64,000 nt of DNA, taken from NCBI GenBank assembly GCA_026936325.1, contig JAPTHN010000003.1, positions 69,125,192 to 69,189,191 of the forward strand. Direction: 5' to 3'. The position numbers were made by a program, and so were the translations under genes. Positions 25,465-37,924 of the stretch are shown piece by piece. Position 1 is the stretch's first letter, and each line of letters begins with the position of its first letter. The notes under the pieces are model-generated. The model was not told the DNA's origin. It was given only the letters and a program-made list of their open reading frames with translations, and did not search any database. The DNA comes from Platynereis dumerilii (lineage: Eukaryota > Annelida > Polychaeta > Phyllodocida > Nereididae).

Positions 25465-26558
25465 ATAGAGACCACAGGTCTCAGGCGCGAAGCGCCTGAG
25501 ACCGGCAGGTCTAAATATGGTAGGAGCTGTACTCACACAGGGATATACTAGGCAAATCTTGGGGATGGGGCAAGCTGTCAAAAAGTGGCACCGTGATTAT
25601 GACGTCATGTCTAATGAAGGCACAATGGTGATGACATCACAACAGATTGCTGGAGGTGACGTCACTTATATCATGACGCTATAAATAGATCAGTCCATTC
25701 AGTTCAGAGATGTTGACGCTATGGAAGCCTGCCATATATGATAAGCTGGGAGGAGGAGGGGGGGGGGGCTTGCTGGGGGGGGGGGACCACCCCTAGACCA
25801 CTGCGATCATTAATTATACTATAGGCCTACTATCTACAAGTGGTGTTCTACTAATTTTGACATAAAATAAAACAACCAGTCCTCCAAATAAAGAATTGCT
25901 GCTGCTTTGAACCAAAATTGTTGTGTCACCTCCAGAAATTCAAGTAGGATAGCCCAATACCTCGTTAGCTTAAGTCCGAAATCTACCTTTGAAAGAGCTT
26001 TCTTATAAGTAACTTCCAGACTCCAGAGATAGAAAAAGAGATAGCATTGAATTACAAGACTATTCTATGTGAACAGGTCACCAAAGAATTTCTGATGAAG
26101 TCCTAGACATTTAAGCAAAATTGGTATGACTGAAAAGAATCTGCAGATACACTTGTAAGCCACAACCACTACCGAAATATTGCTCTCAAAACTGATTGTA
26201 GGGCCTATCTAAGGAAAAGTTTTATTAAATTGCACAAACTGTTCCAAAACATTTCAAACATATGTCTTACATTAACAAGACCTATGGTTAACGGTTTTTG
26301 TCATCAACCAGGGAAGAAGCCACTTTAATAAAAAAAAAAAAGTCAATTTCTGTGTTTGTTTGACCTTTTTGTCAAAATAAGTTGAACACCTCTTGTAATA
26401 AGTCTTCGATAAGATTTATACAGCTGAAATGTGTTATATATTTGGGCCTCAGAACCATTTTTTGGACAAGTATGTAAATTTTGAGTTATGTAACATTTTT
26501 TTAAGAGCAACAGTTTTAAATTGAAAATGTATGTGGATCTTTCCTGTGGTCTCTCTAT
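25465..26558. mobile_element. Non-autonomous element inserted in the left foldback arm
   Basis: Left end ATAGAGACCACAGG, right end cctgtggtctctctat (complement with a two-base insertion). The right foldback arm lacks it, giving the empty site near 31510-31525. It carries a GC-rich perfect hairpin just inside the left end (25477-25503), two TGACGTCA octamers (25600-25607, 25657-25664), two poly-G runs near 25755-25790 and a poly-A run near 26330. No coding region recognised. Confidence 0.6.
25477..25503. repeat. Perfect GC-rich hairpin
   Basis: GGTCTCAGGCGC, loop GAA, then the exact complement GCGCCTGAGACC: a 12-bp stem in AT-rich surroundings. It lies 12 bases inside the left end of the element 25465-26558, so it may be a subterminal signal of that family. 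Confidence 0.9.
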
Positions 26559-27305
26559 GCTTTGGCATCATCATATTAAATCATTTTTAGTTGATGAGAA
26601 TTACTTGAAAACTTTCTCTGGGGGACTCGGAAAAATTGCTCACTTTAGTAAAAATCATCAAAAATCGCATAGCGGCTCAACAACACAGACATTAAATTTG
26701 AACATATGCAAGAAACGTCAGCTTAATCTTGATGTGTACAACCAAAAAACATCACAATATCATGTTGAATGCCACATTCATTGACCTCCACCTCCACTTG
26801 ACTTGACATGGATACCGCCAATCTTTTTTTTGCTTCTTTTTGACCAATATGGCCATTATTCAGAGAAAGTCATCAGAACCTGGTCCAGAGTAGTTGGCTA
26901 GACCTCCATTTTGTGTGCAGAATGGTCAAAGATGACCCTATAATGTTATTTAGGTTCATTTCAGGTGAAGTTGTAGTAACGGCAAATTCTCAATTTTCAA
27001 GCTTTAGAAGGATTTGCGGCGCCCTACAAGCTTGAACATTGCCATAAATGAATGAAATGTATAAACTGAAGTGTTCTCTACACTGAGGTATCATTTTCTC
27101 TTCCCGCAAACTTAGATAGGAGACTGCCAGAACGTTTCTATACCACACTACCAGACACAAATTTCTGTCATAATAGATGACACAAAAAACAAGCATTAAA
27201 CCGCCACCCTGAGCCCTTGTGGTAATGAGGCAGTTTTCGGACAGTATCTGGGCACCTTCCCATCACACAAAAATGTCTCCATAAGCTCTGTGAAACATGT
27301 GCTAG

Positions 27306-30300
27306 TAGTCAGCGGGCCACCATAACCCCCCCTCCCCCCCCCTTGGGAATTTTGAAGACACATACCATCGGAAAGCTAATATTCAAGAGAACACATTTTT
27401 GCTTGTTGGTCATTATATAACCTCAACGACTGGCGGCCATGATGGATAATTCCAAGATGGCCGCCAATTAACCGCTTTGCCCGTGTCTCTGGATCTAATT
27501 GGGCTAGAACAATGATTTTTGGGTCTAAATATATGTTTTCATGGGTCAGGAATTCATTAAGACAGGTTTTGATACTCTCCTGGGAAGTTAAGTGCAGTTT
27601 AACCCCGTTTTTCAAAATGGCGGCCATTTATTTTGCCTCAATCATCGATATAATAATACCAAGGATCTTTGGTGTTATACTATCTATTTTAATACACTAA
27701 ACTATTACTATATATTACTTAGTATTCTTTTTTAAATAAAGGATATGGAAAGGGTATTGTTTCATTTTGGACCGAGGGTCTGGACACCCAAGCCATAGCC
27801 AGTTCATAGTTTGGAAGTTGTTGAAATTTAGCAAAAATCTATGATTGTCCAAATTTTACGAAGCTTGACGAGAGTGTCCAGAACCTTGGTCCAAAATGAA
27901 ACTATCTGTGCCAGATAGCCTGGCAAATAAGCTAAATTACCATATAGAATTCAATATGATTCGCCATTTTTATGACCACTTTTAAGCCAGCTCATAGTTT
28001 GGAAGTTGTTGAAATTTAACAAAAATCTGCAATAGTCCAAATTTTACGAAGCTTGACTAGTGTGTCCTGAACCTTGGTCCAAAAAGAAACTATATGTGCC
28101 AGAAAGCATGGTAAATATACTAAATTACCATATAAAATTAAATATGCCTAGTCATTTTTATATCCACTTTTAAGTCAGTTCATAGTTGAGGAGCTGTTGA
28201 ATTTTAGCAAAAATCTGCGATCGCCCAAATTTTACAAAGTGTGGATGGAGCGTCCAGAACCTTGGTCCAAAATCAAACTTTATGTGCCAGATAGCCTGGT
28301 AAATAAGCTGAATTATCATATAAAATTAAACATGCCTAGCCATTTTTATGACCACTTATAAGCCAGTTCATACTTTGGAAGTTGTCGAATTTTAGCAAAA
28401 TTCTGCGATAGTCCAAATTTTGCAAAGCTTGACTAGAGTGTCCAGACCCTTTGTCCATAAATGAAACTATATGTGCCAGATAGCCTTGGAAATATACAAA
28501 ATTGCCATATAAAATTCAATATGCCTTGTCATTTTCATAACCACTTTTAAGCCAGTTCATAGTTTAGGAGTTGTTGAATTTTAGCAAAAATCTGCGATAG
28601 TCCCAAATTTTACAAAGATTGACTAGAGTGTCCAGAACCTTGGTCCAAAATGAAACTACATGTGCAAGATAGCCTGGGAAATAAACTAAATTGCCATATA
28701 AAATTAAATATGCCTAGTCATTTTCATAACCACTTCTAACCCAGTTCTCAGTTTAGGAGATGTTGAATTTTAGCAAAAATCTGCAATAGTCCAAATTTTA
28801 CAAAGCTTGACTAGAGTGTCCAGACCCTTTGTCCAAAATGAAAATATATGTGCCAGATAGCCTGGTAAATATATTAAATTACCATATAAAATTCAATATG
28901 CCTAGTCATTTTTATAACCACTTTTAAGCCAGTTCATAGTTTAGGAGTTGTTGAATTTTAGGTAAAATCTGCGATAGTCCAAATTTTACAAAGTGTAGCT
29001 GGAGTGTCCATAATCTTGGTCCAAAATCAAACTAAATGTGCTATATAGCCTGGTAAATAAGCTAAATAAATTACCATATAAAATTCAATATGCCTAGCCA
29101 TTTTTATGACCACTTTTAAGCTTTTTCATTGTTTGGAAGTTGTTGAATTTTAGCAAAATTCAGCGATAGTCCAAATTTTACAAAGCTTGACCAGAGTGTC
29201 CAGAACCTTGGTCCAAAATGAAACTATATGCGCCAGATAGCCTGGTAAATATACAAAATTACCATATAAAATTCAATATGCCTAATCATTTTTATAAACC
29301 ACTTCTAACCCAGTTCATAGTTTAGGAGTTGTTGAATTTTACCAAAAATCTGCGATAGTCCATTTTACAAAGTGTGGCTAGAAATTCCGGACCCTTGGTC
29401 CAAAATGAAACTATATGTGCCAGGTAGCCTGATAAATATATTAAAAATTAGCATATAATACTCAATATTATCTTTAAAATAATAATGGTTTGTACTTAAA
29501 ATAATAAAAAATTAATTTAACATCTTTGTTACCATTTCTGTGCAAAAATAATTTTTGGCAAAAGAAAAACTGGGTAAGGGAAGAAAGAGGGCCTCTCTTG
29601 TTATGAGCATTCCTGTCAGAAATGAGAAATATTTTAATAAATAACCAATTTCTTCTTTTATTAACCATGGCTGAATTCATGACTTTTGTATAGAATTTAC
29701 CTTTGATTACAGTGATTGTATGTGTGTGGAAATCTTCTTTTGTTTTAAGTAAAATGTTGGGGTAAGATAAAGAAAATGGCCTCCTGTCAAATTTCAGTCC
29801 CTCCTCTTTTGTAAATCAACATAGCATCATGTACCCTACTAATTTGTGGTTTCAATGATACCTACATTTTGTTATATAAATGACTATTGAGGCAGTTTTT
29901 GCCAATTTTGTGGCATAAAGCATTTCTTGTTAAAAATAATGAAATTTGGCACCCAATATTCAGAAAAAATGTATTTTTTCTCGGATTGAGGCTGCCATTT
30001 TGAATAAACAAGGGGTAAATGCACTATCTTCCTTTCAGAAAAGGAAAACCAGTTGTGATTAAGTTCTTATTTCAGGAAAAATTATGTTTATCCTGAAAAC
30101 CATCAATGTAGGTCACCCGGACATGTTTGTAAGAAAATATGTTTGGTTGCCAATCTGCAATATGGCTGCCATAACCAAGTTAAAAACATGAAAATACCTG
30201 TTTTAAAACCCCTGAAAACATAGTTAACAGAATATAGACTATTACAAATATCTACAATTGTTTTCATAAAGATACACAGAATCCTGGAAGATATATTCAC

Positions 30301-30890
30301 AGCAGAATCTATGTCGTTCATCCCCTATATCGGAAAATTTGACTTAATTGTACATAAATGCAATAATGAATAATTGACTGCAGGTAAGCTATTGTTGCAG
30401 TTACATGGTTGTGTTATACATCATTTTAAAGCTATGAATATACAGAATGATGTGAAAGAAACTTCAGGATGCTTCTGACCCCTAGTGACCCGTACGGGGA
30501 ACTTTCGTGAAATAAAATGAAATTTTCTTTTTAATTTCGAGTTACGGCCGCATGTTTTCCATTCTGTTGACCAAAATAGATATCCTAATCAATCAAGTTT
30601 TGCCCTAAATAGATAGAGGAATTAAATACCTCCAAAATGGTACCATATAAGCATCTATACATGGATTAGTTTATGAATAACAGTATATTTTCTGAAAATA
30701 GCGGCACTCGGTTTGGCGAAAATTTATTTTCAACCTTCCCGCACTCATATAGCTCCTGCTGGTTATCGTTGAGGTCTAAGATTGACCAACAAGCAAATTT
30801 TGTAACTTAAGATATATATCTTTCAAAATATATGGGTCTCCGAAATTCCCAAGGGGGGGGGGAGGGTTTCGATATCTGGCCCACGGACTA
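27306..30890. mobile_element. Long-TIR tandem-repeat element, copy 2 (both ends present)
   Basis: Ends are TAGTC[C/A]G[C/T]GGGCCA at 27306 and the complement ending at 30890. The inverted similarity continues imperfectly for about 120 bp through the poly-C/poly-G run and the gaccaacaagcaaa stretch. TAG occurs on both outer flanks, compatible with a 2-3 bp duplication, but this is ambiguous. Core is the 27790-29440 array. It sits inside the foldback structure 25377-31601. No transposase frame is visible. Confidence 0.7.
27790..29440. repeat. Tandem array of about 188-bp units (about nine copies), second locus
   Basis: Units carry the same landmarks as 8870-10520 (ctgcgatagtccaaatttta, gccagatagcctggtaaata, accacttttaagccagttca), with the same spacing. 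Scattered differences show that the two arrays separated long ago or that units diverged before duplication. Confidence 0.85.
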
Positions 30891-31936
30891 TAGGATATAT
30901 TGACTGAGATTGAATTTACTTGAAAAATTCTCAAAATATTCCAGCATTTTTGTTAAGAGTGTGCTCTTGTTGGAAGAGGAAAATGATACCTCAGTGTAGA
31001 GAACACTTCAGTTGAAACATTTCATTCATTTATGGCAATGCTCAAGCTTGTAGGGCACCGCAAATCCTTCTAAACCTTGAAAATTGAGAAAAATGAGAAT
31101 TTGCCGTTACTAGCAACTTCACCTGAAATGAACCTAAATAACATTATAGGGTCATCTTTGACCATTCTGCACACAAGATGGAGGTCCAGCCAACTACTCT
31201 GGACCAGGTGCAAGTGGCTTTCACTGAATAATGGCTATATCGGTAAAAAAAAAGCAAAAAACAGATTGGCGGTATACATGTCAAGTCAGTAGAGGCAGAG
31301 TTTAAAGAATGTGGCACTCAACATGATATTGTTGTGTTTATTGTTTGTACACATCAAGATTAAGTTGAAATTTCTTGCATATGTTGAAATTTAATGTCTG
31401 TGTTGTTGAGCCACTATGCGATTTTTGATATGATTTTTTAATAAAAATGAGCAATTTTTCCGAGTCCCCAGAGAAAGTTTTCAAGTAATTCTCAGCAACT
31501 AAAAATGGTTTATGATATCATTTATACATAAATCTAATGTCTGAGGAAAAAATCTTTGCAATTCTACACATTCCATCTCCAATTTTAGAACTTTGAAATC
31601 CTTTTCTGTGATAACTGTCATAGTGTGTTCTATAAACAGTCCTGAAGTGATATGGCCAGAGACCTCTACAGCTGTAAGAGGAATAGTTTCACCGATAGAT
31701 GAATATCATAAACAATCAGCTGCAAGAAATGAAGCTTCTCAAAGGATGTTTTGGTATACATAAAATCATATTACATGAGTAACTATTAAACACAAATAAA
31801 TATATATATATCAAAATTAGAATTGAATATCAATAAAAACAAAAAAACACATTTTGCTGCCAGGCTGCATGCTTCCTTAACATCATATTTCAGATTCCAA
31901 GAAATTTCTCTATGTGATAAGTACTATAGTTTATCA

Positions 31937-32068
31937 GAGTCTAACATTTTTGCTTACCAAAACTTTCAGCCGAATCTCATGGCTTTCTTCAGCGGTCAAT
32001 GTGATACAACACTGAAGAAAGCCATGAGACATGCCTGAACGCTTTTGTAATGCAAAAATGTTAGACTC
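31937..32068. mobile_element. Small hairpin MITE
   Basis: Ends gagtctaacatttttgc and gcaaaaatgttagactc are exact complements. The inner stems tctcatggctttcttcag and ctgaagaaagccatgaga also pair exactly, leaving a loop of about 22 bases. Length 132 bp. No clear target duplication. Confidence 0.75.
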
Positions 32069-32889
32069 ACTAAGTCAATAGTAATTAGTTCATATGGCCA
32101 GAGTCAGGATAAAATCTACACTGCTTCAAGAAATTTCTCGATTTTCCTTTCAATTTCATGAAAACCAAAAAAGACCAGAGGAAAACAACCAGGTGAAGAA
32201 AAATCATCAATTAGGATAGATGGTGAAAAATAAAATAAATCAAACTTACCCATTGCCATGTGCAGATGGAATAAAATACAGAGGCTTATCAGTCTGACAA
32301 TCATGGGTGCAAGTGACTACCCTGCTTTATTCCTTCCGACATTGAATTTCCTTCTAGTTGACATTTGCAAATTCAGGCTTTAGTTTCCATGGTGATGTCC
32401 TTCAAATTTGAATATCCAGCACACTTATAGGCTTGGGATGATTTGTTTATGACACCAATCAGGGACACTTGATAAATTGGTAAAGTGTGATATGTATTCC
32501 AAATATATATGCAATCAATTGGGTGGTATGTTTTTCATTGGTAATCCAGAGAAGACTGCATAACGGGATTGATTCATTATTAATCATTGTACTCCAAACT
32601 GAATATTCCTTTCCTATTGAGGTATGTAGCAAGTCACAGATTATGTAATCAGTTCAGTATATGTTGCACAGCAACCACATTCTGGAATTAACATTCCTTG
32701 ATTTAAAGACAAGCACATCAGCAATAATGTAATCAACCTCATATTAGATCTCAACACACACCTCTTTTATTCAAACCTAAGCTTATAAGGACATAATACA
32801 TAACAAACTGCATTAATTCAACTGATGTCATATTGCTATTTACTGTCAGTGTATCCATTAATCCTAGCACTCGAAATATAAGATATCCA

Positions 32890-32975
32890 ACTATCAATCT
32901 AAATCTATCTATCTATCTATCTATCTCTATCTATCTGTCTATCTATCTATCCATCCATCCATCAATCTATATATA
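32890..32975. repeat. (ATCT)n / (ATCC)n microsatellite
   Basis: Runs of atct grade into ctgt and atcc units and then tatata. The translated serine/isoleucine-rich frame across it is an artefact of the repeat. Confidence 0.95.
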
Positions 32976-33229
32976 TCATATATGTAATTTTCTATCCTTC
33001 AAACACAATGTCTGTCTGTCTACATGTACTTTACCAGAAGGCTAGGAATACAAACTTCTAATAGCTTTATTTATAATATTGGTTATCAACAGATTTCAAT
33101 TGTTTAGCTGCAGATAACTGTATCAGCAGACCAAAGCTAAATCAAGGACAAAAAGTTTGAAGGGAACAGCATATTATATAACAAGAACCCTCAATAGACA
33201 GAATTAAGCACCTGAAAAGTAACTATGGG

Positions 33230-33340
33230 AAATATAAAAGCGGCCTCCATATGGCAAGATATTGTTCTGAGCTGGCTTTAGGAAGCTGTCAAATGAATGA
33301 ATGGCCTTCAATTGTTTCCAAGTTTCTTCCCATTATTCTC
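33230..33340. repeat. Dispersed repeat, inverted relative to 59660-59790 and 61225-61345
   Basis: The stretch gcaagatattgttctgagct and the following bases match the complement of 59660-59790 (ccagctcagaacaatatctt) and, more weakly, 61225-61345. About 110 bp is clearly shared. Family not recognised. Confidence 0.55.
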
Positions 33341-34279
33341 ATCAAACAGAATCAGTTTCAAGAACTGGAATACTTGTCTGAGGAGCTACTGCAAGAATGC
33401 ACACAGATGTGCAATGACATGAAAAATATATTTAAAATCAGAGGAAATTGAAAAGCATGAGTTCGAAGATTGCATTGGCAGTAAACAGACATGCAGACAA
33501 AATGATCTTTGTTTTGTGTCATTCACTGCTCAAGCCAAATAGCTACATCAACAAACATGGACAAAATGTCTTCTTGATGTCTAAAAAGGAACTGCAGCTG
33601 ATTCCCTTTCCTCATATGATTTGGGAAATTTGGGGCTTCCATTGCTGCAGAATTGGGCCAATTTGACAAGTTGATTAACAATCATTTGGTAAATTTAGTT
33701 TCTACACAAGAAGATCCAATTGACCAAAGAAAAATTTGAAAACTAACAGAGCCAATCTTTATCCATACAACAAGAAGTCACATTATTTCCAGTAAAGTGT
33801 CCTGCAAAGTATACTAAGAGTATGAAGAAAGAAAAACTATAACATAATCTTCATAAATGTATTCTTAAGTAACTTTCTAGCACAACAAAAAGCCTTCCTC
33901 AACAATAGGATTGCATGTATTACTGTCACTATTGTGTCAGTCAGGCAAAATTCCTTTACATTAGTTTCTTTATTCTGTCAAACATCAAAGAATAATTCCC
34001 TGGTACAGCAAGGTTTATTTTGTTCATGGAGACGGTCTATTTTCTTCATTGAGATACTTTGTCTCGGACTTTTTGATAAATTCTTCAGTAAGAGTACACA
34101 TTTGGCGATTTGTGTAGGAAATAATTCCCTTCTCATAGCTTATGGTACTGATTCTTCAGGCACACAAAAGTCTATTTTTAAAATGATCGATATCTGTATT
34201 TTGTCACAGAGAAAAAACAGTGTTATCGACATATTGAGTCTCAAACCAACCTCCATGCATATCCATATTTTCAGGAAAA
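33341..34279. other. Intergenic DNA, no gene recognised
   Basis: The longest ORF (33934-34329, plus strand) has a composition typical of chance frames and overlaps the start of the inverted block copy. Nothing else stands out. Confidence 0.35.
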
Positions 34280-35760
34280 GCATTAATTTTGTCTGTCTTG
34301 ACCTTCGCTCTTTGAAGTGTCCAGGTTAAAATTAATGAGTAGGAGCAGTACGATATCATTGAAACAATCTTACAACTGGTGACTTCACCATTCATTCCAC
34401 GGTTGGAATTAAAGACGTAAGCAACGGTTGGTATCTAAAACTTCTGACAGACTGAGGAAATCAATTTGTTTAGACCTGAAAAACCTTTCTGAACGAAATA
34501 GCTATTTTTGGCTTACTTGTGGTTTTGGCCAAAATACGGATTGGATGAAAGAGAACATCATGAAAGGAGATGCCATTTCACTGATGCTTTTATGCAATGT
34601 GCATTTGCTGGAAAGGTACTTCATTAAAACTAAAATAACTGTCAACTTCGTGTTTCAAATCTCTATAGATCTGTAATTATTTCTTCAGCCTTTTTGGTTA
34701 GCAATGAAAATGTGTTTTGTACATTGTGATCAAACCATTAGCCATTAGTTTCATTAACAATTTAATCTCTGAAGATTAACACCATTTGTTGAGAACTGAC
34801 AAACAAAATATTATGGTCCTGATTTTAATGCTAGAAATCTGTTATAACACACCAAAAGGCATCCTCTTGATCATGACTCAACAGCTTAAAGAATCTACGA
34901 CACGCGTGTTAAAGGCATGGTGATGTCACACTATCAGAGTTATCATGACTCACAAACTGCAAATTTCATGTTGTGATACAGGTGAAGCATTTGTGAGTCT
35001 ACGCTTGTGACTTCTTTCAGCTTTAAGAGAACAAAATCAGAAGTAGGCCCATGCCGACAAAGCCTCCAAACTTGGATTTCATATTAATCTCCGATGGACG
35101 AGTGATAGTAGAATAATTTCATTTTGGGAGCAGACTGATTTGGGTTCTTTGCAGCTCAGAAAACATTGGAAGCAGTCAAAGGGAAGAGGTGTAGTGTGAA
35201 GAAATAAAAGTAGAGCATTCCTGCAAATTATTGTTCTTGATGTAACGCTTAAATTCTGTCACGCAAGCCTGTGTATCATGTATAGTTCCCCGTAGTCCAT
35301 CGGACCGGTTATAATGCATTTAAAAAAAGTCTATTTGTCAAGCATATAGTTCTGAATAAAGGCATCCTGTCCATCCGACCAGGTCATTGCTGTAAAAAGC
35401 AATGTTCTGTGTTGTGTCCTGGCAAAATCGGGGAGTGAACAGTTCAACATCATTATAACAAACATAGTGACGTGAAATTTCATTCCATCATTGGAATCAA
35501 AGGTGTGTGTGAAGGCTGGTATCTAAAACTTCTGACAGACGGAGGAAATCAATTTGTTTAGAGCTCAACATTTTTAAGAGCTATTTTTGGCTTACTTGCG
35601 GTGTTGGCCAAAATACAAATTGAATGAAAGAGAACATCATGAAAGAAGATTCCATTTCTCCGATGCTTTTATGCAATGTGCATTCTCTGAAATAAGGTAG
35701 CCTAGTTAACTCAAATGAAAATTACTGTCAACTTCTTGTTTTGCTTACCTGTAGATATGT
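34280..35760. repeat. Inverted partial copy of block A/B
   Basis: Stretches such as ggtatctaaaacttctgaca and cttacttgtggttttggcca are the complements of sequence at 6300-6430 and 1100-1220. The unit occurs twice here, around 34400 and 35500, reproducing the two-subunit structure of blocks A and B. Confidence 0.65.
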
Positions 35761-35837
35761 AACAATTTCCATTGTGATGCAGGTAAGAAATTTGAAGGAA
35801 GACATCCACAGCATGAAATTGCATTTGTTCAGAGACA

Positions 35838-36560
35838 ATTTTGGGTAGGGTGGAAGGTTGGTCCAGTTGGTAATGGTATTGCACTGTAAGGGGTGAAAAT
35901 CCTTTGGTCCGCAACTGCAATTATGTTGAACAGCGGTTCAAATCCTTCTTTGTCTCATTTCTGTGTCCTCCTCCCGTCAAATTAGTCTACCGAGCACATA
36001 AATAGGGGGCATAATGCCCAAATCATCCATCCACCTGAGACATTATCAAGAACAATGCACATATTGTACAGTGTACACATCAGTCAATGTCAATGCAAGT
36101 ATATGCCATTGACATTCATGCAGTGCCACAGTCATCTGATCTAAATTGATGCATCCTCCTGCATCCTCAAGCATCTGTTCTCAGAAGCATACAATAAATT
36201 TTGTCTCCTCTGTCATTTTAGCCATGTTAGGCATTTCGCTTTGCGACTGAGGTGTCACTTTATGCCATTAATTCAAGCACACTTTCTCTGAAGGCTCAGC
36301 ATACAGAATTCATGAAGAAACATGCTAATACATCAATGGTTATACCTACACCTGGGTGTTCCTGTGCATATATTTTGCAGTTATGCAAATGTTATTCTCC
36401 GTAGCTCTTGAGTGCTGCCCACATCATCATATTCCCTCACCTTGAACATTCTGGCTCTCTAGAAGATGCATCTATGCTCTGTGAAGAAGTAGAATAACTG
36501 CATGCCTAATACTATATCCAATGTACTTAGTTTTCTGTAGTTATTTGTTGGGATAAAAAG
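35838..36560 (+). repeat. tRNA-derived SINE and flanking duplicated DNA
   Basis: Starts with a tRNA-like head: box A tggtccagttggtaatgg, then an intact box B, cggttcaaatcc (matching GGTTCRANNCC), spaced about 75 bases further on. The body includes tttgtctcatttctgtgtcc. The match to the inverted copy at 5195-6062 continues to about 36520. The wide spacing of boxes and the long body mean it is not a functional tRNA gene. Confidence 0.6.
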
Positions 36561-37462
36561 CCAAATTGCATGTAATGAAGGTGCTTTCTAACAGTAACTG
36601 CTAGGGAAATACAAAATTATTTCCTCTGATGCACAATGCCATTCAGGGCCTTGGTGAATGTAAGCAGCATCAGACCGTAAGTTTAGACCACCTGAAATTT
36701 TTGTTTATCACACATATTCAAGTAAGTGATAAAAATGGATCAAGTTTTCTCTATTGTAGAACTTCCCTGATGCATAGGCAAGAAAATCCATGCAGACATT
36801 TTTCAGCTGAGTACCTATTTTCTCTTATATTGACAAAAAATTGACACAGCCTAAACTTTCGTCCGCTACTTTATCTTATACTGTGGTACAAACACATTCC
36901 ATAATATCGCTTTCAAGAGCTCTACCACACTTGATCAAATACCTCACCTTTTAATATTTTTTTTAACGAAGCTTTTGCTTTTAAACAGACCAAATTTTAT
37001 TAAGGATAGTTATTGATCATTATAAACCAACAGCATGTCATAAATGACCATGGCACATCATGCAATATATTATTTAAGGCACTGACTGCCATCTAGATAA
37101 TAATACTGGTGGTAAATTATGCTGCATTCTCCCTCGATATCTCAAAATCTAGATAATCTTGTCTTATCAATGACCTGAAATTATCATTAATAATAATTTT
37201 TGCACCATCCCCTTCTAGAGCTTTAGTCATCTTTATGTCTTTTGATGATATATTATGTCTATTATAAATGATGTGCCAGGTTTCTGTTTCAGCATTCAAG
37301 CAAACTCAGCAGTCATCCCCATGCGCAATCGATAGGGCCCCTGGGAACATGGCCAAATTCATTAAGAATACAAATTAAGGCTGCATTTCCAATTTAACGT
37401 TCTTGAGTGCTATAGGGCTGCTAATTATACAAGTGTCATAAAGCCTTTTAGACTTCACCTAC
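36561..37462. other. Intergenic DNA, no gene recognised
   Basis: No convincing ORF, repeat end or RNA motif seen. Confidence 0.35.
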
Positions 37463-37690
37463 ATGTATGATAGGGAGATGGGTTGGTCTAGTGGTAGTAT
37501 GCTAGACTGCCAATTGCAGAGTCTATTGATCAAATCCAGCTCTTGCCAGGTCACCTGGACCTCTGTCGGACGGCTGTTTCAATCATCCTTTGCCTCATTG
37601 CCGTGTTCTCCTCTGACCAACAACAAGTGCTTACAGAATTGCACAGGCATAATTCCTTGTGAGGTCTTCCCTATCTATGCCATGTAATTC
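37463..37690 (+). mobile_element. tRNA-derived SINE
   Basis: The head gggttggtctagtggtagta with gctagactgcc closely follows a tRNA 5' half (acceptor, D arm with box A, anticodon stem). A decayed box B (tgatcaaatcc) follows. The body cctttgcctcattgccgtgt and tctcctc matches that of the SINE at 35838. The complete tRNA fold is not preserved. Confidence 0.65.
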
Positions 37691-37924
37691 CATCTGACTA
37701 ATACACAGTTTGTGAAGTCTTATACTTTCAATGCTATCAAAATAAGACACCTGCTGAGTCACAGTACCCATCAATCAATGACATCACCAGTTACTCAATG
37801 ACATATTGACAGTTCAATTCAGTGCAAAGTGGATATAGAGCTTGTTCTGACATTATTGATGTCCTCAAACAGTTAAATATAAGGACTCATAATTCTTTGA
37901 CTGTAACAAAAACTCCGAAGAGCA

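Larger units (their letters stand above)
25377..31601. repeat. Foldback structure with about 600-bp inverted arms
   Basis: Left arm: 25377-25464 and 26570-27105 (split by the element at 25465-26558). Right arm: about 30965-31601 in inverted orientation. Matching landmarks include ggatttcaaagttctaaaat at the outer ends and the gaggtatcattttc stretch at the inner ends. Between the arms sit about 200 bp of unique spacer, copy 2 of the long-TIR element (27306-30890) and about 70 bp of spacer. No coding region was recognised. Confidence 0.75.

Noticed and set aside
32833-33045. Frame rich in serine, isoleucine and tyrosine
   Set aside because: It is the translation of the atct/atcc microsatellite.
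33251-33451. 66-residue frame as a host exon
   Set aside because: Its beginning overlaps a dispersed repeat shared with 59660-59790, and there are no matching splice sites or recognisable domain.
35838-35945. Functional tRNA gene
   Set aside because: Boxes A and B are present, but spacing is too wide and stems do not pair; it is a SINE head.
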